This document shows, one piece after another, positions 49,559 through 57,096 of a DNA stretch of 64,000 bases (its first letter is position 1; the number at the start of each line of letters is the position of its first letter). The stretch covers positions 1 to 64,000 of the forward strand of contig NZ_JBBHLB010000013.1 of NCBI RefSeq assembly GCF_037572415.1, read 5' to 3'. Source of the stretch: Flavonifractor porci (GTDB lineage: Bacteria > Bacillota > Clostridia > Oscillospirales > Oscillospiraceae). The position numbers and the translations under genes are program-made. A model generated the notes under the pieces. The model made no database searches, was not told where the DNA came from, and saw nothing but the letters and a program-made list of their open reading frames with translations.

Positions 49559-50314
49559 TCAGATTTTTCTCGGCGTAAAGCGGACCTTCACCCGGCCGCC
49601 GCACACCATGCCCAGCTCGGCGGCGGCGTGGGACAGGTCGTACTCCACGACCTCCTCCTGTCCCCCGGACTGCCACAGCGCCAGGGCGTGGTTTTTGGCC
49701 TCATACTCCACAGCGCCGCCGCCGATGGTACCGGCGCAGCTGCCGTCGGGGCGCACCAGCATCCAGGCGCCCACACCCCGGGGGGCGGAGCCGTGCTTCT
49801 CCACAATGGTGCACAGCACACCCGGCCCCTCCGGCGGCTTGACGGCGCCGGGGCCCCGCTGAGAGCGGACCTGGATCAGCTGGGCGGCAATGGCCACGGC
49901 GATCTCCGCCGGGGTCTGGCCCCCGATGGACAGGCCGATGGGGGAGTATACCCCGTCCAGCATTTCCTGGGAAAAGCCCTCCTCCCGCAGAGCCTTGTAC
50001 ACGGCGGCCACCTTGGTTCGGCTGCCGATCATGCCCACATAGGCGTACTGCCCCCGCAGCACCTGGGCCAGGCAGTCCTTGTCAAAGGCGTGGCCCCGGG
50101 TGAGGATGGCAAAATAGTCGCTGTCCCGGCTGCCCAGCCGGTTGAGGGCCTCCTCAAAGGGCATACACAGCACCTGATGGGCCATGGGGAAGCGGTCCTC
50201 GTTGGCAAACTCCGGCCGGTCGTCAATGACGATGACCTCGAACTCCAGCCGGGCGGCCACATAGGCCAGCTCCAGGGAGACGTGGCCTCCGCCGCACAAA
50301 ATCAGTCGTTCCAC
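49559..50314 (-). CDS. XdhC/CoxI family molybdenum hydroxylase maturation protein
   Basis: A 251-residue protein. The N-terminal half is the Rossmann part (RLILCGGGHVSLELAYVAA, VIVIDDRPEFAN), and the C-terminal half is the XdhC_CoxI part (VEKHGSAPRGVGAWM, GTIGGGAVEYEA). In classical XdhC the order is reversed. These proteins sulfurate or insert cofactor into xanthine dehydrogenase-type enzymes. Start is GTG at 50314 with GGAAGGAG upstream, 13 bp inside yqeB. Confidence 0.88.
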   Translation of the reverse strand: MERLILCGGGHVSLELAYVAARLEFEVIVIDDRPEFANEDRFPMAHQVLCMPFEEALNRLGSRDSDYFAILTRGHAFDKDCLAQVLRGQYAYVGMIGSRTKVAAVYKALREEGFSQEMLDGVYSPIGLSIGGQTPAEIAVAIAAQLIQVRSQRGPGAVKPPEGPGVLCTIVEKHGSAPRGVGAWMLVRPDGSCAGTIGGGAVEYEAKNHALALWQSGGQEEVVEYDLSHAAAELGMVCGGRVKVRFTPRKI

Positions 50315-51105
50315 AGGTGTAATCTCCTTCCAAAGTACAAAATACCCTCCAGTACGCCGCCGCCGATGGCCCGGGCCTTGTCGGACACGGTGAAGCAGTG
50401 GCGCACCTGGCACCGGGGATCAATGTCACCCGACTTCATCCCGGCGGTCACCGGAATACCGGCGGGGAGCATCCCCCGGACGATGCCGGTGAGCTGGGCG
50501 GTGACGGGAATGCCGTTGACACGGGCCACCACGTCCCCCAGGCTGACCTGCTGGCCGATCTGAGCCACCGGCTCAAAGGGCCCGTCCGCGGGAGCCCGGA
50601 TGATGCGCTCGGTGGTGTAGCCCCCCACGTCGCCGGGCACGCCGGTGTTGGGGATGGCGGCACCCTCCAGGATCAGCCGGCCCAGGTCGTGGCCCCGCTT
50701 GGTCTCAATGACCCCGTGGCAGTCCACCCCGGCGGTGAACCCGGGGCCAAGAGCCAGCACAATGGGGGCGTCGCTGATGGTGGTGCCCAGGTTGCGCTTG
50801 GCCAGAATGGCGTCCACCACCACGGTAAAGGGCAGCTGGGTCAGAATGGCCGCCTGGGGGTCCACCAGTACCGGGATCTCTCCGGCGGCCAGAATGTCCC
50901 TGACCTGGTCCCGACTTTCCGCCTTCCGGGCGGTGATGCCCTCCACGGTGGTTTGACCGTCGTAGATACACTGGGAGAAGGCCACGGTCCGCCGTACCGC
51001 CGTGGGCTGGGCCACGTCGGTCATGACCACCTGAAAGCCCGCCCGGTACAGCCGCACCGCCGTGCCGGTGGCCAGATCTCCCGCGCCTTTCACTAAAATA
51101 AGCAT
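50302..51105 (-). CDS. yqeB: Selenium-dependent molybdenum hydroxylase accessory protein YqeB
   Basis: A 267-residue protein of the EF2563/YqeB family: an N-terminal NAD-like loop (ILVKGAGDLATGTAVRLYRAG), an ILAKRNLGT segment, and ALGPGFTAGVDCHGVIET, the family hallmark. These proteins are found only with selenium-dependent molybdenum hydroxylases. It overlaps yqeC by 13 bp at its start and xdhC by 13 bp at its end. Confidence 0.92.
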   Translation of the reverse strand: MLILVKGAGDLATGTAVRLYRAGFQVVMTDVAQPTAVRRTVAFSQCIYDGQTTVEGITARKAESRDQVRDILAAGEIPVLVDPQAAILTQLPFTVVVDAILAKRNLGTTISDAPIVLALGPGFTAGVDCHGVIETKRGHDLGRLILEGAAIPNTGVPGDVGGYTTERIIRAPADGPFEPVAQIGQQVSLGDVVARVNGIPVTAQLTGIVRGMLPAGIPVTAGMKSGDIDPRCQVRHCFTVSDKARAIGGGVLEGILYFGRRLHLWND

Positions 51106-51809
51106 AGTCCGCCCCGCTCCTCTTCTTTGTAGTAAGTAATGGCGCTGTGGATGCCCTGCTGGGCCAACAGCTCCTGAATTTCCATTCCCCAGGCCCGCCG
51201 CTGGTCATTGTCCGCCTTGTTCAGCAGACAGCGGAAGGCCATGGCCTGTCCCACGTCTTTTCGCCCGCCCAGAGGGCTGGACAGAATGGCCGCCACGTCG
51301 GCGGGGGTGATTTTGTGGTCGGGCTCCACTCCCAGCAGGGCGCACACCCGCTCCGGCCGGTGGCAGATCTCCCCCACGGATTTGCCCACGCTGTCCAGGC
51401 CCGCCGACGCAATGACGGCATGGCAGGCGGGAGGGATCACCGGCTCATGGTCCGCCGGAGCCTTCAGGGGGAGCAGCTTGGCCCCGTCGGCCTCGATGAG
51501 TACCACGTCGGCCAGCTCCAGACAGGCGGCGGGGTCTGCCGCGCCGGTGAGTTTGCCGCGCTCATCATAGGCCCCCAGAGTGATCACCCGGTGCTCCTTC
51601 AGAAGGGCGGCAAGCTGGGCCAGATCCCCCGCCAGAGGCAGGCCGGGATGGGGGAGGATGTGGGTGGTGGTGGTGACCACCGCCTTGCGCCCGCTGTCCG
51701 CCGCCTGTTTGGCCATGGCGTACATGGTGGACGACTTTCCGCCGCCCCCCACCAGGGCCACCATACGGTGAGCCGCCGGGTCCAGGTTCAGACGTTCCCA
51801 AATGCCCAC
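51093..51809 (-). CDS. yqeC: Selenium-dependent hydroxylase accessory protein YqeC
   Basis: A 238-residue P-loop-like protein: VALVGGGGKSSTMY near residue 18 is the nucleotide-binding loop, then VVTTTTHIL and VLIEADGAKLLPLKAP, a family signature. YqeC is a marker of labile-selenium molybdenum hydroxylases. ATG at 51809, starting 3 bp after the mntP stop; overlaps yqeB. Confidence 0.92.
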   Translation of the reverse strand: MGIWERLNLDPAAHRMVALVGGGGKSSTMYAMAKQAADSGRKAVVTTTTHILPHPGLPLAGDLAQLAALLKEHRVITLGAYDERGKLTGAADPAACLELADVVLIEADGAKLLPLKAPADHEPVIPPACHAVIASAGLDSVGKSVGEICHRPERVCALLGVEPDHKITPADVAAILSSPLGGRKDVGQAMAFRCLLNKADNDQRRAWGMEIQELLAQQGIHSAITYYKEEERGGLCLF

Positions 51810-51812
51810 GAT

Positions 51813-52376
51813 TCAGCCTCCCATCGTATGCTCCGCCAGAATTTTGATCCCGATGCCCACCAGCACCAGACCGCCCACCAGTTCGGCCCGCCGCTGGAAC
51901 AGGGCCCCCAGCCGGCGGCCCGCCAGACCGCCCGCCACCGACAGCACAAAGGCCACCACGCCGATGACCACGGCGGAGAGGAGCACCGGCACGTTCATAA
52001 AGGCCATGGACACGCCCACGGCCAGGGCGTCGATGCTGGTGGCGATGGCCAGCAGGCACAGCCGCCGGGCGGACAGGTCGGAGGGAGCTTCTTCCTCCTC
52101 GCCGGCGCCGTGGCGCAGAGCGCCCCACACCATCCGGCCGCCGATGATAGCCAGCAGAGTGAAGGCCACCCAGTGGTCCATTGCCTCGATGTACTGGCTG
52201 ACGCTGGTGCCCAGCAGCCAGCCGATCAGCGGCATGGCAAACTGGAAGCACCCGAACCAGATCCCCATTTTCACGGCCTGTCTGCCGCCGAAGCCGGGGA
52301 TGGAGATGCCGCTGGACACCGAAACGGCAAAGGCATCCAGGGCCAGGCTGACGGCGATGAGAACGATTTCGACCAA
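51813..52376 (-). CDS. mntP: Manganese efflux pump MntP
   Basis: A protein of about 187 residues with six transmembrane segments. The two inverted repeats each carry the conserved Asp motif: LALDAFAVSVSSG and ATSIDALAVGVSMA. It exports Mn2+. The start is uncertain: a TTG at 52376 gives the usual MVEIVLIAVSLALDAFAV and has GCAGGTG upstream, while an earlier TTG at 52391 is also in frame. No Mn riboswitch fits in the upstream gap. It heads the yqeC-yqeB-xdhC operon. Confidence 0.9.
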   Translation of the reverse strand: MVEIVLIAVSLALDAFAVSVSSGISIPGFGGRQAVKMGIWFGCFQFAMPLIGWLLGTSVSQYIEAMDHWVAFTLLAIIGGRMVWGALRHGAGEEEEAPSDLSARRLCLLAIATSIDALAVGVSMAFMNVPVLLSAVVIGVVAFVLSVAGGLAGRRLGALFQRRAELVGGLVLVGIGIKILAEHTMGG

Positions 52377-52415
52377 AACGATCACCTGCAAAAAAGTTTG
52401 GTTTCCTTCAAATAG

Positions 52416-52444
52416 TATAGCATAGCCGTTGGAATTATGCTATA
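52416..52444. promoter_or_regulatory. Inverted repeat in the mntP / tadA divergent region
   Basis: TATAGCATA (52416-52424) and TATGCTATA (52436-52444) form a 9-bp dyad with an 11-nt spacer, in the middle of the 120-bp gap between mntP and tadA. It could be an operator or paired -10 elements. Confidence 0.45.
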
Positions 52445-52498
52445 ACAAATATAAGGACACATGACCACAAAGGACGCATTTGAAAAGGAGGAGAGCGG

Positions 52499-52942
52499 AT
52501 GGAGAACCGGGACTATATGGCCCGCGCCCTGGAGCTGGGCCGTCAGGCCATGGAGGAGGGCGAGGTGCCGGTAGGCTGCGTCATCGTGAAGGAGGGCGTG
52601 GTGGTGGGGGAGGGCCGCAACCGGCGGGAGACCGCCCGCACCGCTCTGGGCCACGCTGAGATCGAGGCCATCCACCAGGCCTGCCGCACATTGGGGGGCT
52701 GGCGGCTGACGGGCTGCACCCTGTACGTCACTCTGGAGCCCTGCCCCATGTGCGCCGGGGCCATTGTCAATGCCCGCATCCCCGCCCTGTACTACGGGGC
52801 CAAGGACGACAAGGCGGGGTGCTGCGGGTCGGTGCTCAATCTGTTTGAAGAGCGGTTCAACCACCATCCCCGCATCTACGGCGGCCTGATGGAGGAGGAA
52901 TGTACCGCCCTGCTGCAAAGTTTCTTCCAGAATTTGAGGTAA
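52499..52942 (+). CDS. tadA: tRNA adenosine-34 deaminase TadA
   Basis: A 147-residue zinc deaminase that converts A34 to inosine in tRNA-Arg(ACG). Zinc ligands and catalytic residues are His52 and Glu54 in GHAEIEAI, and Cys82 and Cys85 in EPCPMCAGAI. The ATG follows AAAAGGAGGAG. Single gene; two small-RNA candidates follow. Confidence 0.95.
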   Translation: MENRDYMARALELGRQAMEEGEVPVGCVIVKEGVVVGEGRNRRETARTALGHAEIEAIHQACRTLGGWRLTGCTLYVTLEPCPMCAGAIVNARIPALYYGAKDDKAGCCGSVLNLFEERFNHHPRIYGGLMEEECTALLQSFFQNLR

Positions 52943-52961
52943 AGAAGCCGGCCTTTTTGTA

Positions 52962-53021
52962 CATTTAATCAAATTGTAACAAACAAAGCTACCTTTTTTA
53001 ACAACCCACTGGTAGGATAAC
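52962..53021 (+). promoter_or_regulatory. Promoter A with Pho-box-like repeats
   Basis: TTTAATCAAATTGTAACA (52964-52981), a second TTAACA (52998-53003) and a -10 TAGGAT (53013-53018) without a normal -35. The 11-bp spacing and TTAACA-like units resemble PhoP boxes. Promoter B shows the same layout. Confidence 0.55.
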
Positions 53022-53100
53022 ACTTGCAAGAGACAAAGCTTCTTTTCATTCTATCCTCCAATCATAAGAGACGGGCAGCGAGCGCAACGCTGCCCGTTTC
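53022..53100 (+). ncRNA. Candidate small RNA A (tandem pair)
   Basis: After the promoter come GCAAGAGACA (53026-53035), TTCTTTTCATTCTATCCTCC with its C-rich anti-Shine-Dalgarno end, and a hairpin GACGGGCAGCG/CGCTGCCCGTT (53070-53098) followed by a T-rich but interrupted tail. There is no open frame. The first ~40 nt match candidate RNA B. Function not proven; base-pairing with ribosome sites is inferred. Confidence 0.6.
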
Positions 53101-53118
53101 GCTGTTCTTCACAGGATC

Positions 53119-53196
53119 TTTACAGAGTGGGTGAAAGATTTAACGGAATTGTAACACCTGAGGATTTTTTCGTTAACATCTCTTGGGTATGATAAT
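53119..53196 (+). promoter_or_regulatory. Promoter B with Pho-box-like repeats
   Basis: TTTACA (53119-53124), TTTAACGGAATTGTAACA (53139-53156), TTAACA (53173-53178) and -10 TATGAT/GATAAT (53188-53196). The layout is the same as promoter A, 175 bp upstream. Confidence 0.6.
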
Positions 53197-53197
53197 A

Positions 53198-53293
53198 CTC
53201 GCAAGAGACAGTTTCTTTTCATTTCATTGTATCCTCTTTCCTTCGGCAGGGGCCGGACGCCAGGAGCGGGCGTCCGGCCCCTGCCGTTTTTGC
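53198..53293 (+). ncRNA. Candidate small RNA B (tandem pair)
   Basis: GCAAGAGACA (53201-53210), GTTTCTTTTCATTTCATTG, TATCCTCTTTCC, then a strong terminator GGCAGGGGCCGGACGCC with its complement (53245-53285) and TTTTT. The terminator loop holds AGGAG, complementary to the TCCTC in the 5' part. Together with RNA A and convergent terminators it fills the 397-bp gap between tadA and the lipoprotein gene. Confidence 0.65.
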
Positions 53294-53331
53294 AAAAAAA
53301 CGCGGCAGGCGGGAGGTTCCCGTCTGCCGCG
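53294..53331 (-). terminator. Terminator of lipoprotein gene 1
   Basis: On the minus strand, CGCGGCAGACGGGA/TCCCGCCTGCCGCG followed by TTTTTTT. Confidence 0.9.
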
Positions 53332-53339
53332 GCGTGGGC

Positions 53340-53759
53340 TCAGGTCTTTTCAAATACCAAACTCTGGCCGTTTTGCTCCAGGGTCAGCAGCCCGTCGGCA
53401 AGGGTAACGGGCAGTTCCTCGCTGTCGGTGGCGAAGGTGAGGGCGCCGTCTTTCTGGCTCCAGGCGCCGGAGATGGTCTCCTGGCGGTTCAGATCAGGCA
53501 TGGCGGTGTCCAGCGCAAAGGTGCCGTCGGCCTTGATCTCCAGCTGGATGGAGATCTGGGTGCCCATAGTCTCGCTCAGCGCGTCGGCGTCCAGCTCCAG
53601 CCCGGCGGCGGAGATGGTGTGCAGGCGGTAAATACCCACCACGTCGGCACTGGGATCAGTGGGGGCGCTCTGGGGGGCGCTGCCGCAGGCGGTCAGTCCC
53701 GCAGTCAGAAACAGAACTGCCAACAGAGGCAAAAGAAGTCGGGTTCGGATCAGCTTCAT
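53340..53759 (-). CDS. Small lipoprotein, paralogue 1
   Basis: A 139-residue lipoprotein with lipobox LTACG near residue 25 and a beta-rich domain. It shares the pattern DGTFALD..SGAWSQKDGALTF and the ending EQNGQSLVFEKT with the gene at 54180, so the two are paralogues. Function unknown; possibly a wall- or membrane-attached stress or binding protein. The start at 53759 gives a clean signal peptide. Confidence 0.82.
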   Translation of the reverse strand: MKLIRTRLLLPLLAVLFLTAGLTACGSAPQSAPTDPSADVVGIYRLHTISAAGLELDADALSETMGTQISIQLEIKADGTFALDTAMPDLNRQETISGAWSQKDGALTFATDSEELPVTLADGLLTLEQNGQSLVFEKT

Positions 53760-53824
53760 AAGGTCCTTCCTTTCTTGCGTATATGGCAGGTGGTTGTAGG
53801 GCCTCATTATAATGTGTACTGAAC

Positions 53825-54070
53825 AAAGCCACAAGCCTTGAAAAGCAAGGCTTTCAAGGCCAAATGGCTTTATTTAAGTGCAAGGTTTTTGGACAATTTC
53901 GGCTAAAAACCTTGCACCTTTCACTGGCGCGTTTCAACGCGCCAGTGAAAATACGCGTTGTAGCAATGGCTGAATTCCACAAAAGAGGCTCTTTTGAGCC
54001 ATTTTTGTGGAATTGCGCGGCTACCGCCCCGTGAATAAACCGATTTTCAGTTTATTCAGCAGACATTATT
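53825..54070. repeat. Array of long hairpins between two lipoprotein genes
   Basis: In order: CCTTGAAAAGC..GCTTTCAAGG, GTGCAAGGTTTTT..AAAAACCTTGCAC, TTTCACTGGCGCGTT with its complement, AATTCCACAAAA..TTTTGTGGAATT with an inner GGCTC/GAGCC, and TGAATAAAC..GTTTATTCA. They fill most of the 420-bp gap 53760-54179. No open frame or promoter was recognised. Confidence 0.7.
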
Positions 54071-54112
54071 ATAGCATGTCCCCCGGGAAAGACGCAAGGT
54101 CAGAGACTGGAA

Positions 54113-54148
54113 GAAAAACCGGACTGCCCCAAATGGGACAGTCCGGTT
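54113..54148 (-). terminator. Terminator of lipoprotein gene 2
   Basis: On the minus strand, AACCGGACTGTCCC with its near-complement followed by TTTTTC. Confidence 0.85.
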
Positions 54149-54179
54149 CACAGGCGTTTTGATAAGTAAGAGAACAGAC

Positions 54180-54554
54180 TTACTGCTTCTCGAAGGTAAG
54201 GGACTGGCCGTCCTGCTCCATGACCAGCGTATTGCCGTTCAGGGTAGCGGCAATATCCTCGCCCTCGCTGGAGAGAGTCACGGTGTTACCGCTGGAGGTC
54301 CAGGTGCCGGAAACGTTGCTGCCGGTGCCCAGAGCGCTCATGTCCAGGGTGAAGTTGCCGTCGCTCTTCAGCTCCAGGGTGACGGTCATATCCACACCGG
54401 CCATGGCAGCCAGATCTTCAATGTTCATCTCAACGCCGGCAGCGTTCATCTTGGTCATCTTATAGGAGCCGGCAGGACCACCGCCGCCGCCGCAGGCAGC
54501 CAGGCTGACGATCATGGCCAGAGCCAGGAGCAGAGTCAATGCGCGCTTCTTCAT
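54180..54554 (-). CDS. Small lipoprotein, paralogue 2
   Basis: A 124-residue lipoprotein: signal peptide with lipobox SLAACG (Cys21), a Gly-rich spacer, then a beta-rich domain with DGNFTLDMSALG, SGTWTSSGNTVTL and the end EQDGQSLTFEKQ. Paralogous to the gene at 53340. No known family. Own terminator; separated from its paralogue by an array of hairpins. Confidence 0.82.
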   Translation of the reverse strand: MKKRALTLLLALAMIVSLAACGGGGGPAGSYKMTKMNAAGVEMNIEDLAAMAGVDMTVTLELKSDGNFTLDMSALGTGSNVSGTWTSSGNTVTLSSEGEDIAATLNGNTLVMEQDGQSLTFEKQ

Positions 54555-54707
54555 AACATTCTTCCTTTCTTTTTCAGCCGCAATACGGCGGAGGTCAAAA
54601 TAAACGAAATACGTTTATTTCGTAGTCTAGATTATAGCATACCAGGGCAATAGTGGCAACCTGAAATAAATCTTAAAAAGAAATATGCGTTGGAAAAAAG
54701 TTACAAA

Positions 54708-54740
54708 GCAAGAGCGAATCCCTTTGAGGCCTGCTCTTGC
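54708..54740 (-). terminator. Terminator of the MobA/MocA-like gene
   Basis: GCAAGAGC/GCTCTTGC arms with an inner 17-nt loop and TTTG on the minus strand. Confidence 0.6.
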
Positions 54741-54742
54741 TG

Positions 54743-55309
54743 TTATGAGTCTAGGTCCTCCGGCTGATCCACATCGGCCAGCTCTTTCGGGGAAAACGCC
54801 TCCACCAGGGTCAGCCGCTCCGGGTGGCGCTTCACCACCGCGCCGCCGCCAGTGTCCCCGGTGAGGGCGGCCAGCTCGTCCAGCAGGTCGGCAGGGAAGA
54901 GGACGGGATTGCCCCGTTTTCCTCCCCAGGACAGGGCACAGATGGCATTTTCTGATTCCTCAAAGGCCTTTTTTAGTCTGATAATACTATCTGTGGTCAA
55001 AAAGGGCTGGTCGCATACGGAAAAGAGCACCCCGTCCATGTCCCCCATCCGGGACACCCCCAGGCGGATAGAGGCGGAAATACCCTCTGCACCATTAGGA
55101 TTGTACAGGGGAAGAAAACCCAGCTGCTCCCCGGCGGCCAGTACCTCCGGATAGGGAGAGCACACCGCCAGCCGGTCCAGCCCCGCACCCGCCAGGGTGG
55201 TCATGGCGCGGCGGTAGAGGGGCACGCCCTCTACCGCCGTCAACAGCTTGTTGGAGCCAAACCGCCGGCCCAGACCGGAGGCCAGCAGCACGGCGCCGAT
55301 GCGCTTCAT
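54743..55309 (-). CDS. MobA/MocA-like molybdenum cofactor nucleotidyltransferase
   Basis: A 188-residue nucleotidyltransferase with the N-terminal signature AVLLASGLGRRFGSNKLL, then SICDQPFL-like VCDQPFL and GKRGNPVLFP. MocA transfers CMP to molybdopterin for xanthine dehydrogenase-type enzymes; MobA transfers GMP. The first is more likely here because the dihydropyrimidinase gene overlaps it by 4 bp and the yqeB-yqeC-xdhC operon is close. Confidence 0.87.
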   Translation of the reverse strand: MKRIGAVLLASGLGRRFGSNKLLTAVEGVPLYRRAMTTLAGAGLDRLAVCSPYPEVLAAGEQLGFLPLYNPNGAEGISASIRLGVSRMGDMDGVLFSVCDQPFLTTDSIIRLKKAFEESENAICALSWGGKRGNPVLFPADLLDELAALTGDTGGGAVVKRHPERLTLVEAFSPKELADVDQPEDLDS

Positions 55310-56688
55310 CGCCAGAACTGGGCGGGGCCACGGGACACATAGTGACCCAGACCCTCCCGGACCACCTTGCCATCCTGTACCGCCACCTGGCCGTCCAGCA
55401 GCACCGTGTCGGTGCGGCCCGCCATCTCCATGCCCTCGTAGGGGGTGTAGTCCACCCGCTGATACTGGGCCTCAGCGGTAATACGCCAGGTATAATCAGG
55501 ATCAAAGATTACGATATCGGCGTCGCTGCCCACCGCCAGAGCGCCCTTCTGGGGGAACATACCGAAGAGCTGGGCGGGGTGCTGAGCCAGGGCCAGCATC
55601 ATCTGATGGGGGGTGATGCGGCCGGATTTCACGCCGCAGGTGTACATGATGGGGGGGCGGTGCTCGGTGCCGGGGATGCCGCCGGGGATGGCGGAGAAGT
55701 CGTCCTTGCCCAGCATCTTGGTGGGGTTGAAATTGAAGGAGCAGTGGTCGGTGCCGATGGTGTCGATCTCACCGTGCTCCAGGGCCTCCCACAGGGCGTC
55801 CACGTCGGACTGGGGCCGGGCGGGGGGAGCGCACACATACTTGGCGCTCTCGAAGCCGGGCAGGTGGTACTTGTCCTCGGTGAGGGTGAAGTACTGGGGG
55901 CAGGACTCCAGATAGACCTTCTGGCCCCGGTTCCGGGCGGCACGGGCCACCTCCAGGCCCCGCTGGGTGGACAGGTGGACCACGTTCACGGGGTAGCCCG
56001 CCTGCTCGGCCAGAGCCAGCCAGCGGTCCACCGCCTCCGCCTCCATGGCGGCGGTGTGGGACAGGGGATGGCTGGCGGGGGACAGCTTGCCGGCGGCCTT
56101 CAGCTCGGCGATGGCCCGGTCGATGAGGTCGCCGTTTTCACAGTGGCAGCCCACCACGCCGCCCTCCTTGCCCACGGCCTTGATGACCTCGTAGGCCACC
56201 CCGTCGGAGATGCGGATATTGGCATAGGCCAGGTACACCTTGTAGGAGGTGACGCCCTGGGCGGTCATCTGAGGGATCTCCGCGATGATGCGTTTGTCCC
56301 AGTCCTTGATGGTCATGTGGAAGCCATAGTGGCAGCTGGCGTGGCCATCGGCCCGGGCGTGCCACTCGTCCAGGGCGGACTGAAGGGAGGCCCCCCGCTC
56401 CGGCTCGGCAAAGTCCAGCACGCAGGTGGTGCCGCCGGCCAGAGCGGCCCGGGTGCCGCTCTCCCAGTTGTCGGCGGTCTCCCTGATGGTGCCCTTGTTC
56501 ATTTCAAAATGGGTGTGGGTGTCGATAAAGCCGGGGAAGACCAGCTTGCCCGCGGCGTCAATGACCTGGCTGTCCCCCACGGGAAGGCCAGGACCGATCT
56601 CGGCAATTTTGTTTCCCTCCACCCGCAGGTCGGCCTGTACCGGGCCTTCCGGGCAGATCAGGGTGCCGTTTTGGATGAGGATAGACAT
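55306..56688 (-). CDS. Dihydropyrimidinase / D-hydantoinase family amidohydrolase
   Basis: A 460-residue cyclic amidohydrolase. Zinc-site residues are visible: FIDTHTHFEM, the carbamylated Lys in TSYKVYLAY, GCHCENGD, VVHLSTQRG and TDHCSFN. It opens a cyclic amide such as a hydantoin or dihydropyrimidine, and homologues called HydA occur in gut uric-acid and purine degradation clusters. The start at 56688 (MSILIQNGTLICPEG) follows AAAGGAG. Overlaps the MocA-like gene downstream. The actual substrate is not shown by sequence. Confidence 0.9.
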   Translation of the reverse strand: MSILIQNGTLICPEGPVQADLRVEGNKIAEIGPGLPVGDSQVIDAAGKLVFPGFIDTHTHFEMNKGTIRETADNWESGTRAALAGGTTCVLDFAEPERGASLQSALDEWHARADGHASCHYGFHMTIKDWDKRIIAEIPQMTAQGVTSYKVYLAYANIRISDGVAYEVIKAVGKEGGVVGCHCENGDLIDRAIAELKAAGKLSPASHPLSHTAAMEAEAVDRWLALAEQAGYPVNVVHLSTQRGLEVARAARNRGQKVYLESCPQYFTLTEDKYHLPGFESAKYVCAPPARPQSDVDALWEALEHGEIDTIGTDHCSFNFNPTKMLGKDDFSAIPGGIPGTEHRPPIMYTCGVKSGRITPHQMMLALAQHPAQLFGMFPQKGALAVGSDADIVIFDPDYTWRITAEAQYQRVDYTPYEGMEMAGRTDTVLLDGQVAVQDGKVVREGLGHYVSRGPAQFWR

Positions 56689-56713
56689 GATGAAGCGCTC
56701 CTTTCTGCTTCTG

Positions 56714-57067
56714 TCAGGCGAACTGTACGCCCAGCTGGAACAGGATATAGGGTACGGCCAGTTTGATGGCGCCGGTGACAATGGTCATGAAGGCCAGCAG
56801 AGCAAGGGCGGAGCCCCGCTTGCCGAAGGCATCCTGCCAGCGATCCAGCATACGGGTGAAGTTGGCGGTACGGTTCTGGGCGCCGATGAGGTCGGCCACG
56901 CTCTTAATGGTGGTGAAGGCGGTGTAGCCCATCCATACGGGCAGCGCGATCAGGGAGACATTGGAACGGAAGCCTCCGTTCAGCAGATAGAAGAGGGCCA
57001 GAGCAAAGCTGGCCACGGTAAAGAGCAGGTAGGCCCAGACGCCGACCTTGGCGGCACGTTCGTTCAT
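56714..57067 (-). CDS. Small membrane protein of unknown function
   Basis: A 117-residue protein with about three transmembrane segments (10-30, 38-60 and 88-112) and an Arg-rich loop between the second and third. No family recognised. It sits between the threonine-synthase-like and dihydropyrimidinase genes with gaps under 40 bp, so it belongs to the same operon and may be a membrane component of the catabolic pathway. Confidence 0.7.
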   Translation of the reverse strand: MNERAAKVGVWAYLLFTVASFALALFYLLNGGFRSNVSLIALPVWMGYTAFTTIKSVADLIGAQNRTANFTRMLDRWQDAFGKRGSALALLAFMTIVTGAIKLAVPYILFQLGVQFA

Positions 57068-57096
57068 ATGGATGAAGTTCCTTTCTTTGGTGGATT

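Noticed and set aside
52392..52498. yybP-ykoY manganese riboswitch before mntP
   Set aside because: The space is too short and the conserved loops are absent; only an inverted repeat is visible.
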